Assembly: GCA_902526795.1 (NCBI GenBank)
Contig: CABZMF010000001.1
Coordinates: forward strand, 344,733-408,732
Source: an uncultured Fidelibacterota bacterium
GTDB taxonomy: Bacteria; Fidelibacterota; Marinisomatia; Marinisomatales; Marinisomataceae
Reading direction: 5' to 3'
DNA: 64,000 nt
This document shows positions 1-9,859 of this stretch, one piece after another. The notes below the pieces were generated by a model, which made no database searches, was not told the origin of the DNA, and saw only the letters and a list, made by a program, of their open reading frames with translations. Each line of letters begins with the position of its first letter. Position 1 is the stretch's first letter. The position numbers were made by a program, and so were the translations under genes.

Positions 1-45
1 TTTGAGCTGTGCAATACTTTAATATCTTATCAAAAGGATTTCGAA

Positions 46-1038
46 TTGACAGCTAAAAAAATCTCAAAAAAATTATCGAAAGAACTTCAAAATCTTGAAA
101 ATATGGGACCAGATGCTCATGCTGCTGAGGTTGAGAAAGAACTCAATGCAGAAGAAAAAAGAAAAAATGCTTTAGGAAGAGCAGACGAGCGAATTAGAAG
201 ATCTAAGGTTTCAAGTGGAACAATTAGTATGTATTTATCAGAAATATCTCAATATGAACCACTGCCTCCGGACAGAGAAGTTGAACTTGCTGTATTGATT
301 GCAAAGGGTGATAAAAAAGCAATGAAAGAATTAGTAGAAGCAAATCTAAGATTTGTAGTTTCTGTTGCAAAGAAGTATCAAGGAAATGGACTTTCACTTT
401 CAGATATTATAAATGAAGGTAATTTAGGTTTAATAAAGGCTGCTAAAAGATTTGATCCATCAAGAGGCTTTAAATTTATATCCTATGCTGTATGGTGGAT
501 TAGGCAAGCTATACTTCAAGCTTTAGCAGAACAAGGTAGACTTATAAGGTTACCACTAAACAGAGTAGGTACTATAACAAAAATAACAAAGGCTGCTGAA
601 AAACTAGAAGCAGAGATGGGTCGTCCTCCAAAAGTTGAAGAGATTAGTCATCAGCTCGATGTAAAGTCCGAAGAAGTATTTAATGCCTTACAATATTCAA
701 GAAGACATAGCTCTCTTGATGCTCCTTTTGCTGAGGGAGAAGATAGTTCTCTAATAAATGTTATCGAGGACGAACAAGAAAAAGATCCAGATAACAAAGT
801 TATGGATACTTCTATGAAAGAAGAAATAGCCTCTGCATTAAGTACCTTGACAGAAAGAGAACGTTCAGTAATTGAAATGTATTTCGGAATAAATCGTGAT
901 AGGTCTTTTACATTAAATGAAATTGGAGAACAATTTAGTTTGACCAGAGAACGTGTAAGACAGATTAAAGAAAAAGCAATAAGAAGATTAGCTCACAAGA
1001 CTAGAAGTGAACCTTTAAGAGTGTATCTTGGGCAATAG
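46..1038 (+). CDS. rpoD: Primary RNA polymerase sigma factor (RpoD/SigA, short FCB type)
   Basis: Sigma-70 family factor that directs core RNA polymerase to housekeeping promoters. The 330-residue protein has region 1.2 (about residues 58-85), region 2 (88-170, with NLRFVVSVAKKYQ, the INEGNLGLIKAAKRFD stretch and YAVWWIRQAI of 2.3/2.4), region 3 (about 176-250) and region 4 with the helix-turn-helix TLNEIGEQFSLTRERVRQI near the C-terminus. It lacks the acidic region 1.1 of proteobacterial RpoD, as in Bacteroidetes SigA, but has a charged N-terminal extension of some 55 residues. The start is TTG, supported by AAGGA 7 nt upstream; an ATG at codon 20 is the alternative. The next gene starts inside its last codons. 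The family call is very safe; primary rather than alternative sigma is inferred from complete regions 1.2-4. Confidence 0.95.
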   Translation: MTAKKISKKLSKELQNLENMGPDAHAAEVEKELNAEEKRKNALGRADERIRRSKVSSGTISMYLSEISQYEPLPPDREVELAVLIAKGDKKAMKELVEANLRFVVSVAKKYQGNGLSLSDIINEGNLGLIKAAKRFDPSRGFKFISYAVWWIRQAILQALAEQGRLIRLPLNRVGTITKITKAAEKLEAEMGRPPKVEEISHQLDVKSEEVFNALQYSRRHSSLDAPFAEGEDSSLINVIEDEQEKDPDNKVMDTSMKEEIASALSTLTERERSVIEMYFGINRDRSFTLNEIGEQFSLTRERVRQIKEKAIRRLAHKTRSEPLRVYLGQ

Positions 1039-1462
1039 CTTAAATTCTGTTTTAATATTATTTCCAATCTTTCCAATTATTTTAATCATGCACATTCATA
1101 CTACAGTTAATGCATTTCAGATTAGAAAATCAATTAAAAATAAAGAACTTGATTTTAGATGGCTAAAGTATATGCCTGGATGGCAAGAAATTCCTTTAAA
1201 TATACAGGCTTCAAGGGAGCTTTATAAAAATCTTTTTGAAGCCCCGTTGCCTTTTCTAGTATACTGTTTGTTTGCATACACTGTTGACCATGTATCGATG
1301 CTAAATCTTATTCTTGCTTGGTTATATGTAGCTTTAAGAGTTTGGCATTATTTTGTTCGAATATATAATCCAAAAATCTCAAAAAGAAGAATACCTTTCC
1401 AATATTCTTTAATTGTTACATTCATCCTTTGGACAGAATTATTCATTTTTCTTCTAAAATAA
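1028..1462 (+). CDS. MAPEG-family small integral membrane protein
   Basis: A 144-residue protein with about four hydrophobic segments. The core NLFEAPLPFLVY...LAWLYVALRVWHYFVRIYNPKISKRR matches the MAPEG pattern (membrane-associated proteins in eicosanoid and glutathione metabolism), with the family's N-x-x-E-x-P and the R-x-x-H of the third helix region. Bacterial members are mostly of unknown substrate. The start used is TTG at 1028, overlapping the end of rpoD by 11 nt, because it keeps a complete first membrane helix; an in-frame ATG at 1088 would remove most of that helix. Function beyond the family is not known. Confidence 0.75.
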   Translation: MGNSLNSVLILFPIFPIILIMHIHTTVNAFQIRKSIKNKELDFRWLKYMPGWQEIPLNIQASRELYKNLFEAPLPFLVYCLFAYTVDHVSMLNLILAWLYVALRVWHYFVRIYNPKISKRRIPFQYSLIVTFILWTELFIFLLK

Positions 1463-1504
1463 TTATATAGCAGAAAAATTTTCGAAGTTGTATAATCTTT
1501 TGAA

Positions 1505-2821
1505 ATGGCAAAAAAACCAAAAATTGCAATTGTTGGAAGACCAAATGTTGGAAAATCTACGCTTTTTAATAAGCTTTCGGGTAAAAGAACATCCATTGTA
1601 GATCAAATGGAAGGTGTTACTAGAGACAGAGTTTATTCCTCAGCAGAATGGCTATCACAAGGATTTGATATTATTGATACTGGAGGGTATGTTAGTTCTA
1701 ATGAAGATGACTTTAATGAAGAAATTAAAGAGCAGATTTCAGCAGCTTTAAATGAGTGTAATGGAATTATTTTTCTTGTTGATGGCAAAGATGGTCTTAA
1801 TCCGAATGATCAATTTTTGTCTAAAATTGTAAGAAAATCTGGAAAAAAATTTGTTATGGGAGTTAATAAATGTGATACTCCAGAACATGCTTCCAGAATA
1901 AATCAGTTTTTTGATATTGGTTTTAGAAATCCAATTCCTATATCAGCATTGAATGGCACTGGTGTTGGAGATATGCTCGATACTCTTTTCGAATCAATTG
2001 ATTTAAATAATATATCACAATCTAATGATGATTCTGATTGTTCTATAACAATAGTTGGAATGCCAAATGTTGGTAAATCTTCATTATTAAATGCTTTAAT
2101 TCAAAGAGATCAAGCTATAGTATCACATATTGCTGGAACAACAAGAGATTCTGTCGATACTATGATTAAATGGCATGGAAAGAACATCAGAATCGTAGAT
2201 ACTGCCGGCCTCAGAAAAAAAAGTAAAGTTGTTTCAGATATAGAATTTTATAGTTCTTTGAGAGCTATGGATTCCCTTTTAAGATCAGACATTGTTTTAT
2301 TGGTAGTAGACGCTGAAAAAGGGTTTACAAAACAAGAAAAAACCATAGCTAAAGAGGTTATTAAAAAAGGAAAAAGGATGATAATTCTTGTCAATAAATG
2401 GGATTTAGCTTCAGGTGCAAATGTATCAGCAGAATTATACAAAGAAGACATGTATATGGAATTCAAAGATTTACAACATTATCCGATTTTATTTGTATCT
2501 GCTTTGACAAGAAGGAGAGTTTCAAATATAATTGAAGTTTCTTGGGAGATTTTTACCAAACAAAGAAAAAAAATATCAACAAAAGAATTAAATGAATGGG
2601 TTGAAAAAGCAGTTAGAAATTATCCTCCACCAGCAAATCAAGGAAAATCCATAAAAATTAAGTTTATTGAACAAGTTCAGCAGTCTCCTCCAATTTTTGC
2701 CCTATTTAGTAATTATCCCAAATTAATTTCTACTCAATACTTGAGATATTTACATAATCAAATAAGGGATTCTTTTGATTTAAATGGTATTACCATTAAG
2801 TTTTCTTTAAGAAAAGGCTGA
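1505..2821 (+). CDS. der: Ribosome-assembly GTPase Der (EngA)
   Basis: Essential double-GTPase that helps assemble the 50S subunit. Two tandem G domains are visible: the first P-loop GRPNVGKS near residue 11 with DTGG, and the second GMPNVGKS near residue 185 with DTAGLRKKSKV and NKWD, followed by the C-terminal KH-like domain (about 350-438, with NEWVEKAVRNYPPP). The length of 438 aa is normal for the family. Its TGA stop overlaps the ATG of the next gene by one base (ATGA), so the two are probably cotranscribed. Confidence 0.97.
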   Translation: MAKKPKIAIVGRPNVGKSTLFNKLSGKRTSIVDQMEGVTRDRVYSSAEWLSQGFDIIDTGGYVSSNEDDFNEEIKEQISAALNECNGIIFLVDGKDGLNPNDQFLSKIVRKSGKKFVMGVNKCDTPEHASRINQFFDIGFRNPIPISALNGTGVGDMLDTLFESIDLNNISQSNDDSDCSITIVGMPNVGKSSLLNALIQRDQAIVSHIAGTTRDSVDTMIKWHGKNIRIVDTAGLRKKSKVVSDIEFYSSLRAMDSLLRSDIVLLVVDAEKGFTKQEKTIAKEVIKKGKRMIILVNKWDLASGANVSAELYKEDMYMEFKDLQHYPILFVSALTRRRVSNIIEVSWEIFTKQRKKISTKELNEWVEKAVRNYPPPANQGKSIKIKFIEQVQQSPPIFALFSNYPKLISTQYLRYLHNQIRDSFDLNGITIKFSLRKG

Positions 2822-4107
2822 TGAATAAAAAACAAATTTATAGTTGGGCTTTATATGATTGGGCAAACTCTGCATTTGCTACTACTGTTATGGCTGGGTT
2901 TTTCCCAATTTTTTTCTCTCAATATTGGTCAAATCCAGATAATTTATCAATTAGTACATTTTATTTAGGTTTAGGAAATTCAATTGCATCACTAATTGTT
3001 GCTTTATTGGCTCCAGTGCTAGGTGCAATTGCCGATCGGGGAAGTTATAAGAAAAAATTTCTAATTTTTTTTGCCTTTTTAGGAATTGTAATGACATTAA
3101 GTTTAGGGTTTATAGCCCAAGGTATGTGGCCTATTGCTTTATTGGTTTATATTTTTTCTACAATTGGATTTTCTGGAGCTAATATTTTTTATGATTCTTT
3201 ACTTCCGTCTGTCTCCAATAAAAAAAGTGTTGATTATGTTTCAGCTCTGGGTTTTTCGTTGGGTTACCTTGGAGGAGGAATATTGATTATAATTAATTTT
3301 TTAATGATTTCTTATCCAGCTACTTTCGGTTTAGTTGATGCTGTAGAGGCAACTAAATATTCATTTATTTCTGTAGGAGTTTGGTGGTCAGTATTTTCAA
3401 TTCCGCTCATACTTTTTGTTAATGAGCCAAAATTTCATCAAAGTGAAAACATTTCAGAATCTGTTATTAATGGTTTAATTCAGTTTAGAAATACTTTTAA
3501 TGATTTAAAAAAGCTTAAAGTTGTCGCAACATTTCTTTTAGCTTATTGGTTATATATTGATGGAGTTGATACAGTTGTTAGAATGGCAGCAAATTTTGCT
3601 TTTACATTAGGATTTGATCAAGCAGCTATAATGGGTGCACTTGTTCTTATCCAGCTTGTAGCATTTTTTGCAACTTTAGTTTATATAAAGATTACGAATT
3701 ATATTGGATTGAAGAATGGCATATATTTAGGTATTATTGGTTATTGTGTCATTTTATTCGCAGGTTATTTTGTAGAAAGTATTAATCATTTTTATATTGT
3801 TGCATTATTAATCGGCTGTTTTCAAGGAGGAATTCAATCAATAAGTAGAAGTTTATATTCAAGAATAATTCCTCAAAAAAAGGCCGCAGAATTTTATGGT
3901 TTTTACAATATGTTAGGGAAATTTGCAGCAGTTTTTGGACCTGTCCTAATGGGCACAGTTACATTGGTTTTAAGTAATGTTATTGATGATGAAATAAAAG
4001 CAGCAAGGTTTGGATTACTATCTATCATGATATTATTTATTTTAGGCGGGTATGTTTTCTCAAAAGTTGATATTTCAGAGGGAGAATCAATAGCAAAAAA
4101 TCTGTGA
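2821..4107 (+). CDS. UMF1/Atg22-type major facilitator transporter
   Basis: Polytopic inner-membrane protein of 428 aa with about 11-12 hydrophobic helices. The N-terminus WALYDWANSAFATTVMAGFF is the hallmark of the Atg22/UMF1 group of MFS transporters, and GAIADRGSYKKKF is the MFS loop 2-3 motif. Bacterial members are widespread, but their substrate is not settled; fungal Atg22 exports vacuolar amino acids. It overlaps der by one base. It is followed by 66 nt of noncoding DNA before the malate synthase start. Confidence 0.85.
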   Translation: MNKKQIYSWALYDWANSAFATTVMAGFFPIFFSQYWSNPDNLSISTFYLGLGNSIASLIVALLAPVLGAIADRGSYKKKFLIFFAFLGIVMTLSLGFIAQGMWPIALLVYIFSTIGFSGANIFYDSLLPSVSNKKSVDYVSALGFSLGYLGGGILIIINFLMISYPATFGLVDAVEATKYSFISVGVWWSVFSIPLILFVNEPKFHQSENISESVINGLIQFRNTFNDLKKLKVVATFLLAYWLYIDGVDTVVRMAANFAFTLGFDQAAIMGALVLIQLVAFFATLVYIKITNYIGLKNGIYLGIIGYCVILFAGYFVESINHFYIVALLIGCFQGGIQSISRSLYSRIIPQKKAAEFYGFYNMLGKFAAVFGPVLMGTVTLVLSNVIDDEIKAARFGLLSIMILFILGGYVFSKVDISEGESIAKNL

Positions 4108-4111
4108 TTTA

Positions 4112-4158
4112 AAAATTGAAATTCTTTTCAAATTTTACTAGGTTTTAGTTTCAATTTT
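4112..4158 (+). promoter_or_regulatory. 10-bp inverted repeat in the malate synthase leader
   Basis: AAAATTGAAA at 4112-4121 is the exact reverse complement of TTTCAATTTT at 4149-4158, with a 27-nt loop. The second arm ends directly before the Shine-Dalgarno sequence AGGGGAG (4159-4165). It could be an RNA stem-loop or a protein operator for the glyoxylate shunt genes. It could also be chance, since the DNA is very AT-rich. Confidence 0.35.
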
Positions 4159-4173
4159 AGGGGAGAGTTAAAC

Positions 4174-5745
4174 ATTTTAAATTTTTCAAAAGAGATTTCA
4201 AGTTCTGGGTCTGAAATATTTTCTGAAGACGCTTTAGATTTTCTCGAAAAAGTACATATCAAATTTAATAGTAAGATTGATGGTTTACTTCAAAATCGTG
4301 AAGAATATCAGTCAATTGTTGATTCAGGTAAACTACCATCTTTTGATCCTAAAACAGAAGAAATTAGAAAATCTGATTGGTCAATAAGAAGCGTTCCTAA
4401 TAATCTAAGAGATAGAAGAGTTGAAATTACAGGCCCAGTTGATAGAAAAATGATTATTAATGCCCTCAATTCAAATGTAAATGTTTTTATGGCCGATTTT
4501 GAAGATTCTTTATCTCCAACATGGGAAAATATACAAAACGGACTTGTTAATATGCGAGATGCAGCACATCGAACAATATATTTTCAACATAGAGTCACTT
4601 TGAAAAAGTATAACCTTCGTTCTAACCCTGCTATATTGATGTGTAGAGTAAGAGGTTTACATTTAAAAGAAAAACATATAACACATAATAATACTCAACT
4701 GTATGGTGCTCTAGTTGATTTTGCTATGTATTTGTACCATAATCATGAAGCATTAAATCGATTCAGTTCAGGACCTTATTTTTATATTCCAAAACTCCAA
4801 TCTTACAAGGAAGCCAAATTATGGAATGATATTATATGTTTTTGTGAAGATGAATTAAAACTTGAAAGAGGTACTGTTAGAGTAACTTGCCTTATAGAGA
4901 CACTTCCAGCAGTATTTCAAATGGAAGAAATATTATATTATTTAAAAGATCATATTATTGGTCTTAACTGTGGTAGGTGGGATTATATTTTTAGTTTTAT
5001 TAAAACACTCAAAACGTTTCCAGATAAACTTTTACCTGATAGAAATATTATTACAATGAATCAGCCTTTTTTGACCGCTTATTCAACATTATTAGTTAAA
5101 ACTTGTCACAAGAGAGGGGCATTTGCTATGGGAGGAATGGCTGCATTTGTTCCTTCAAAAAATCATGATGAAAATAGAAAAATTTTACAGAAAGTTAGAG
5201 ATGATAAATTATTTGAAATAAATAATGGACATGATGGAACTTGGATTGCTCATCCAGGGTTAGCTGATTATGTAAATGAAATTTTTAAGGATAGGTTCAG
5301 CACTTTTCAAACTAACCAATTGGATATTATCTCAGAGGATCAAATTACTGCTGAACAATTATTAGAAGGTTGCAGAGGAGTTAGTACAGAAGAGTGTTTA
5401 AGATCTAATATAAGAATTTCTTTAAAATATATTGAAGCGTGGATATCAGGTCTAGGCTGTGTAGCTATTTATGGTTTAATGGAAGATGCAGCAACAGCTG
5501 AAATTTCTAGAACCTCTATTTGGCAATGGATAAAACACAAAAATAAACTTGACAATGGTAATGTTGTGGATGAAAAACTATTTAAAACACTCCTAGAAGA
5601 AGAACTACTAAATGTGAAGAATGAAGTTGGAATAGAAGCATTTGAGAATGGTAAATTTGATATTGCCAAATCCATTTTTGAAGAAATAACTTTATCAGAT
5701 AATATAGAAGAATTTTTAACAACTAAGGCTTATGAGGAACTATAA
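4174..5745 (+). CDS. aceB: Malate synthase A, probable ATT start
   Basis: Condenses glyoxylate with acetyl-CoA to malate in the glyoxylate shunt. The reading frame from 4174 gives about 523 aa, close to E. coli AceB (533), and includes the expected N-terminal part ([30 protein letters not shown]) before the barrel with [46 protein letters not shown] and [15 protein letters not shown]. No ATG, GTG or TTG exists between the frame's stop at 4117 and the ATG at 4450, which would cut about 92 conserved residues. ATT at 4174 sits 8 nt after AGGGGAG, so it is the likely start. The isocitrate lyase ATG overlaps its stop by one base. Confidence 0.88.
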   Translation: MLNFSKEISSSGSEIFSEDALDFLEKVHIKFNSKIDGLLQNREEYQSIVDSGKLPSFDPKTEEIRKSDWSIRSVPNNLRDRRVEITGPVDRKMIINALNSNVNVFMADFEDSLSPTWENIQNGLVNMRDAAHRTIYFQHRVTLKKYNLRSNPAILMCRVRGLHLKEKHITHNNTQLYGALVDFAMYLYHNHEALNRFSSGPYFYIPKLQSYKEAKLWNDIICFCEDELKLERGTVRVTCLIETLPAVFQMEEILYYLKDHIIGLNCGRWDYIFSFIKTLKTFPDKLLPDRNIITMNQPFLTAYSTLLVKTCHKRGAFAMGGMAAFVPSKNHDENRKILQKVRDDKLFEINNGHDGTWIAHPGLADYVNEIFKDRFSTFQTNQLDIISEDQITAEQLLEGCRGVSTEECLRSNIRISLKYIEAWISGLGCVAIYGLMEDAATAEISRTSIWQWIKHKNKLDNGNVVDEKLFKTLLEEELLNVKNEVGIEAFENGKFDIAKSIFEEITLSDNIEEFLTTKAYEEL

Positions 5746-7022
5746 TGAATCTAAATGAACAAGTAATTGAATTAAAAAATGATTGGGAAATGAATGAAAG
5801 ATGGTCATTCGTTAAAAGGCCTTATTCAGCAGAAGAGGTCGTAAAATTAAGAGGATCTTTACAACCTGAATATACTTTAGCAAGAATTGGAGCTGAAAAA
5901 TTGTGGCAAATGTTGCATAACGAAGACTATGTAAATTGTCTAGGAACTTTAACAGGTGGTCAAGCAGTACAAGGAGTTAAGGCCGGAGCAAAAGCAATTT
6001 ATGTATCAGGATGGCAGGTTGCAGCTGATAACAATAGTGCTGAGTCAATGTATCCCGATCAATCATTGTATCCAGTAGATTCAGTTCCGTCTTTAGTCAA
6101 AAGAATAAATAGTTCATTTAAGAGAGCAGATCAAATCGAATGGATGACATCAAATGGCAAACCTAAATTTGACTTTTTCACTCCAATAGTTGCTGATGCT
6201 GAAGCTGGATTTGGAGGTGTTTTAAATGCTTTTGAATTGATGAAGGCTATGATAAAAGCTGGTGCTGCTGGAGTACATTTTGAAGATCAATTAGCTAGTG
6301 TAAAAAAGTGTGGACATATGGGTGGAAAGGTGCTAGTTCCTACTCAAGAAGCTGTTAACAAGTTAGTAGCAGCAAGACTTGCAGCGGATGTATTAAATGT
6401 TCCAACTTTATTAGTTGCTAGGACTGATGCAAATGCAGCTGAACTTCTTACTTCAGATATTGATGAAAGAGATGCCGAATTTGTTACAGGTGAAAGAACT
6501 TCAGAAGGTTTTTATAGGGTTAAAGCTGGAATCCATCAAGCAATTTCAAGAGGTCTATCATATGCTCCATTTTCTGATTTATTATGGTGTGAAACTGGAA
6601 AACCAAATCTTGAGGAAGCAAAATTATTCGCTGAATCAATTAAAAAAGATCATCCAGAGTTATTACTCGCATATAATTGTTCTCCATCTTTTAATTGGAG
6701 AAAACATTTAAATGATTCAACTATTGCTAAATTTCAAAGAGAATTAGGTGCAATGGGTTATAAGTTTCAATTCATAACACTCGCAGGAATTCATTCTATG
6801 TGGCATGGCATGTTTGATTTGACAAAAAAATACGTAAAATCAGGAATGACCGCATATGTGGAATTACAAGAAAAAGAATTTGCAGATCAAGATAAAGGAT
6901 ATACTTTTTCATCACATCAACAAGAAGTTGGAACAGGTTATTTTGATGCTGTAAATAATTGTATTGTGGGAGATCCTTCAACAAGTGCAATGGAAGGTTC
7001 TACTGAAGAAGAGCAGTTTTAA
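5745..7022 (+). CDS. aceA: Isocitrate lyase
   Basis: Cleaves isocitrate to succinate and glyoxylate, the first step of the glyoxylate shunt. The 425-aa protein carries the catalytic KKCGHMGGK motif with Cys189, the substrate region [10 protein letters not shown], the metal site ADAEAGFGG and the conserved NCSPSFNW. Length and motifs fit the bacterial AceA class. It starts on the last base of the malate synthase stop (TAATG), so both shunt enzymes are translated from one message. Their presence suggests growth on acetate, fatty acids or other C2-yielding substrates. Confidence 0.97.
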   Translation: MNLNEQVIELKNDWEMNERWSFVKRPYSAEEVVKLRGSLQPEYTLARIGAEKLWQMLHNEDYVNCLGTLTGGQAVQGVKAGAKAIYVSGWQVAADNNSAESMYPDQSLYPVDSVPSLVKRINSSFKRADQIEWMTSNGKPKFDFFTPIVADAEAGFGGVLNAFELMKAMIKAGAAGVHFEDQLASVKKCGHMGGKVLVPTQEAVNKLVAARLAADVLNVPTLLVARTDANAAELLTSDIDERDAEFVTGERTSEGFYRVKAGIHQAISRGLSYAPFSDLLWCETGKPNLEEAKLFAESIKKDHPELLLAYNCSPSFNWRKHLNDSTIAKFQRELGAMGYKFQFITLAGIHSMWHGMFDLTKKYVKSGMTAYVELQEKEFADQDKGYTFSSHQQEVGTGYFDAVNNCIVGDPSTSAMEGSTEEEQF

Positions 7023-7075
7023 AGTTTTTTGAAATAAAGTACTGAAAAAGTCACAAATTTTTATAAATTAATCTG

Positions 7076-7468
7076 GTGAAAAAAATTTCAGAATTTTCAG
7101 AATTAGTACAACCTACTCATATTAATACTGCAGGTACTCTTTTTGGTGGATATATGCTTTCATGGTTGGACCTAGCTGCAGCAAAAGCAGCATCTGAATT
7201 TTTGGAAGAAACTGATGCTTGGGGTTCAGTAACAAGAGCTCTTGATAAGGTTGAATTCAAAGAACCAGTTTATCTTGGTGATTGGGTGAAATGTAAATCA
7301 ACAATCATCGGTGCTGGAAACTCATCAGTAAAAGTTCAAGTTCAAGCATTCGCAGAAAGTAAAGATCATGGAAAAAGACTAGCATGCACAGCTGACATAA
7401 CATTTGTTGCCGTCATCAAAGACAAAAATGGCAAGCTAGTAAGCTTTAAACATAACTTAATTTTATAG
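7076..7468 (+). CDS. Hot-dog acyl-CoA thioesterase (YciA/BACH type)
   Basis: Small 130-aa hot-dog-fold protein that probably hydrolyses acyl-CoA to free acid and CoA in the cytosol. PTHINTAGTLFGGYMLSWLD is the signature of the acyl-CoA hydrolase group (catalytic Asn and Asp region), followed by VEFKEPVYLGDWVKCKS, where the partner strand runs. The start is GTG at 7076 after a 53-nt gap from isocitrate lyase. The position beside the glyoxylate shunt would fit a role in fatty acid or CoA metabolism, but the substrate chain length cannot be read from sequence. Confidence 0.85.
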   Translation: MKKISEFSELVQPTHINTAGTLFGGYMLSWLDLAAAKAASEFLEETDAWGSVTRALDKVEFKEPVYLGDWVKCKSTIIGAGNSSVKVQVQAFAESKDHGKRLACTADITFVAVIKDKNGKLVSFKHNLIL

Positions 7469-7476
7469 AGGAAAAC

Positions 7477-8916
7477 ATGGCACATATTAATAATCTAAAG
7501 TTTTTAAAAAATCATAAAGAACTCATTGATGAAAATTATGGAATGGTAGCTGTACCAACATTTTCAGACAAAATGGATAAAGATTTAGCAAAATTATTCA
7601 AATCACAAAATAAAACAGGAAAAGTTGGTGAACTTGTATTTGAAATAGATAATAATTCAAGAATTGTTTACTATGGTCTTGGAAATTCTTCTGCAAAAAC
7701 ACCAGAAAATTTTAGAAGAGCTGCTGGAGAAGTCGTTGGTTATGCATTAAAGCATAAATATAGCGATATTGCTGTAGAATGCCCTGTTTCAAACGAAGGA
7801 GATTATTTCTGTCAAGCATTTGCTGAAGGTCTGATTCTTTCTAGTTATAGATTTTTAGATTATTTTACTGACGAAAGAGGTCAATATCATTTAAAAAGCA
7901 TAACAATGGTTGACGCATGCAATGAAAATTCAGCAAAAAAAGGTGCAATTATTGCAAGCGCAGTTTGTGATTCGAGAGATCTTGGTAATCATCCTGGAAA
8001 TGTTACAACTCCAACTAGGCTGGCAAATTTTGCTAAAGAGGTTGGTAAGAAGGGCAATATGAAAGTCACCGTATTTGATAGAGAAGAATTTACCAAAATG
8101 GGTATGGGCTCTTTTGCAGGAGTTGCACAGGGAACAAATGAACCTCCAAAATTTATTATTATGGAGTATTTTGGAGGAATGAAAAGTGAAAAACCAGTTC
8201 TACTAGTTGGTAAAGGACTAACCTTTGATACTGGTGGAGTTTCACTTAAACCTGGCTTAAATATGGACCAAATGAAATTTGATATGTGTGGTTCTGCTGT
8301 TGTTTTCGGTGTAATGAATGCAATAGCGGAATTACAACCAAAAATGAATGTTGTTGCTATTGTACCTTCAACTCATAATATGTTAGGAGGTTCAGCTTAT
8401 AAACCTGGAGATATTTTGACTGCATATAATGGTAAAACTATTGAAGTTTTAAATACTGATGCTGAAGGCAGATTAATTCTTGCTGACGCGTTAGCATATG
8501 CAAGCAAGCATTATGATCCTGAATATATGTTAGATTTTGCAACATTAACAGGAGCAGTCGTGATTACACTTGGACATATTGCTACAGGGTTAATGAGCAA
8601 TAATGAAGCTTTAGTAGATAATATTAAAGTTTCATCTGATAATACTGGAGAACATGTATGGCAGTTGCCTTTGTGGGATGAGTATTGTGATCAAGTAAAA
8701 TCTGAAGTAGCAGACGTAAAAAACTTGGGTTCACCAGGACAGGCAGGAACTATTGCTGGGGCAGCATTTTTAAAAGCTTTTGTGAGGGAAGATATTCCAT
8801 GGGCACACTTCGATGTAGCAGGAACCTCATATCATGTTGAAAACAGAAGTTATATCCAAAAAAACAGTGCTTCTGGTCAAGTAATAAGATTAGTTCTTGA
8901 TTTACTCGGCGCATAA
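7477..8916 (+). CDS. pepA: Leucyl aminopeptidase (M17, PepA type)
   Basis: Cytosolic two-metal aminopeptidase of 479 aa that releases N-terminal residues. The C-terminal catalytic domain shows VGKGLTFDTGGVSLKPG (metal Lys and Asp), the NTDAEGRLILADAL motif (metal Asp/Glu and active-site Arg) and the GAAFLKAF region. The N-terminal macro-like domain spans roughly residues 1-160. GAGGA lies just before the ATG. It ends by overlapping the next ATG by one base. Confidence 0.95.
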   Translation: MAHINNLKFLKNHKELIDENYGMVAVPTFSDKMDKDLAKLFKSQNKTGKVGELVFEIDNNSRIVYYGLGNSSAKTPENFRRAAGEVVGYALKHKYSDIAVECPVSNEGDYFCQAFAEGLILSSYRFLDYFTDERGQYHLKSITMVDACNENSAKKGAIIASAVCDSRDLGNHPGNVTTPTRLANFAKEVGKKGNMKVTVFDREEFTKMGMGSFAGVAQGTNEPPKFIIMEYFGGMKSEKPVLLVGKGLTFDTGGVSLKPGLNMDQMKFDMCGSAVVFGVMNAIAELQPKMNVVAIVPSTHNMLGGSAYKPGDILTAYNGKTIEVLNTDAEGRLILADALAYASKHYDPEYMLDFATLTGAVVITLGHIATGLMSNNEALVDNIKVSSDNTGEHVWQLPLWDEYCDQVKSEVADVKNLGSPGQAGTIAGAAFLKAFVREDIPWAHFDVAGTSYHVENRSYIQKNSASGQVIRLVLDLLGA

Positions 8917-9140
8917 TGAATAAGCTGAAAGCAATTAATATAGTACAGTTTTCTTTTCAACTTATAACAGCATTATTGCTACTCTATTTTACTATAAATT
9001 CAGGTACTCCTGATCGTATCATTATTCCAATTTTACTACTATTAGGGTGGTCTCTGGGTTTCTTTCAAAGAAGGGTGACTAGAAGGCAAATAAAAAGGCT
9101 TAGAGGCTCAAAAAATAAAGCTGTTCTTCTCGAAGGTTAA
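8916..9140 (+). CDS. Small two-helix membrane protein, unknown
   Basis: A 74-residue protein with two hydrophobic helices (about 8-27 and 36-50) and a strongly basic tail (QRRVTRRQIKRLRGSK), which suggests a hairpin in the inner membrane with the tail in the cytosol. I recognise no family. It begins on the stop of pepA (TAATG) and ends 2 nt before the nuclease gene, so it is in the middle of a tight cluster, which argues that it is real. Confidence 0.6.
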   Translation: MNKLKAINIVQFSFQLITALLLLYFTINSGTPDRIIIPILLLLGWSLGFFQRRVTRRQIKRLRGSKNKAVLLEG

Positions 9141-9142
9141 TA

Positions 9143-9859
9143 ATGAATGAATTGTTTAAAAATGATATATCCTTAGATCAAAAAAATCACAAATACATTC
9201 TCAATAACAATCCTGAATTTAAATTTTCTAGTGTAACCGAATTTATACACTTTTTCTTTGAAAAATTTGATCAAGAAAGAGTAGCTAAAAAGTTAATTAA
9301 TACAAATCCAAAGTATAGAGGTAAAACTGTAAGCGAGGTTCTCCTTAATTGGGGAAAAGGTGCTAAAAGAGGAACAATTGTTCATAATGAATTGGAAATG
9401 TTTATTAAGGAAAAAGCTATTCCAAAACATCAAATGTCAATTACTGGTGCAAGATGGTTAAAAGAAAAACAAAAGAATGAACATAATACGTTTTTTTCTG
9501 AAGTAATCGTATATACTAAAGAATTAGGCATAGCCGGAACTATAGATTTACTTGTTTATAATAGTGAGCAAAATATGTATCACTTGGTTGATTGGAAAAC
9601 AAATAAAAGAATTGACAAAAATTCATTTAGAAATAAAAAAGGTATCCTTCCTTCATCTCAGCATTTAGATGATTGTAACTTTACACACTATTCCTTACAG
9701 CTATCATTTTATAGATATATTCTTGAACGTTATTATGGATTAGAAATAGGTAGTCAAACCCTATTTCATTTAAAAGAAGATGATAGTTACGAAATTTATA
9801 ATGTAGAATATCGCAGTGAAGATTTGATAAATATGCTAAGAGAAAAAGAACTAATTTAG
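9143..9859 (+). CDS. RecB-like PD-(D/E)XK nuclease
   Basis: A 238-aa protein with the core motifs of the PD-(D/E)XK nuclease family of the RecB/Cas4 type: G-x-x-V-His81 (RGTIVHNELE), Glu120, GTID with Asp135, LVDWKTNK with Asp150 and Lys152, and the Q-x-x-x-Y motif in LQLSFYRY. This pattern predicts a metal-dependent DNA exonuclease acting alone or as a module of a larger complex. No helicase is adjacent. Its stop overlaps the stop of the convergent methyltransferase gene by 9 nt. A phage-type Gp157 gene lies 590 bp away, so a recombination or phage origin is possible. Confidence 0.75.
   Translation: MNELFKNDISLDQKNHKYILNNNPEFKFSSVTEFIHFFFEKFDQERVAKKLINTNPKYRGKTVSEVLLNWGKGAKRGTIVHNELEMFIKEKAIPKHQMSITGARWLKEKQKNEHNTFFSEVIVYTKELGIAGTIDLLVYNSEQNMYHLVDWKTNKRIDKNSFRNKKGILPSSQHLDDCNFTHYSLQLSFYRYILERYYGLEIGSQTLFHLKEDDSYEIYNVEYRSEDLINMLREKELI

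Noticed and set aside
4450-5745. Malate synthase starting at the first ATG (4450)
   Set aside because: It would drop about 92 residues that match family members upstream, including [14 protein letters not shown]. The ATT start with a good ribosome site is a better fit.
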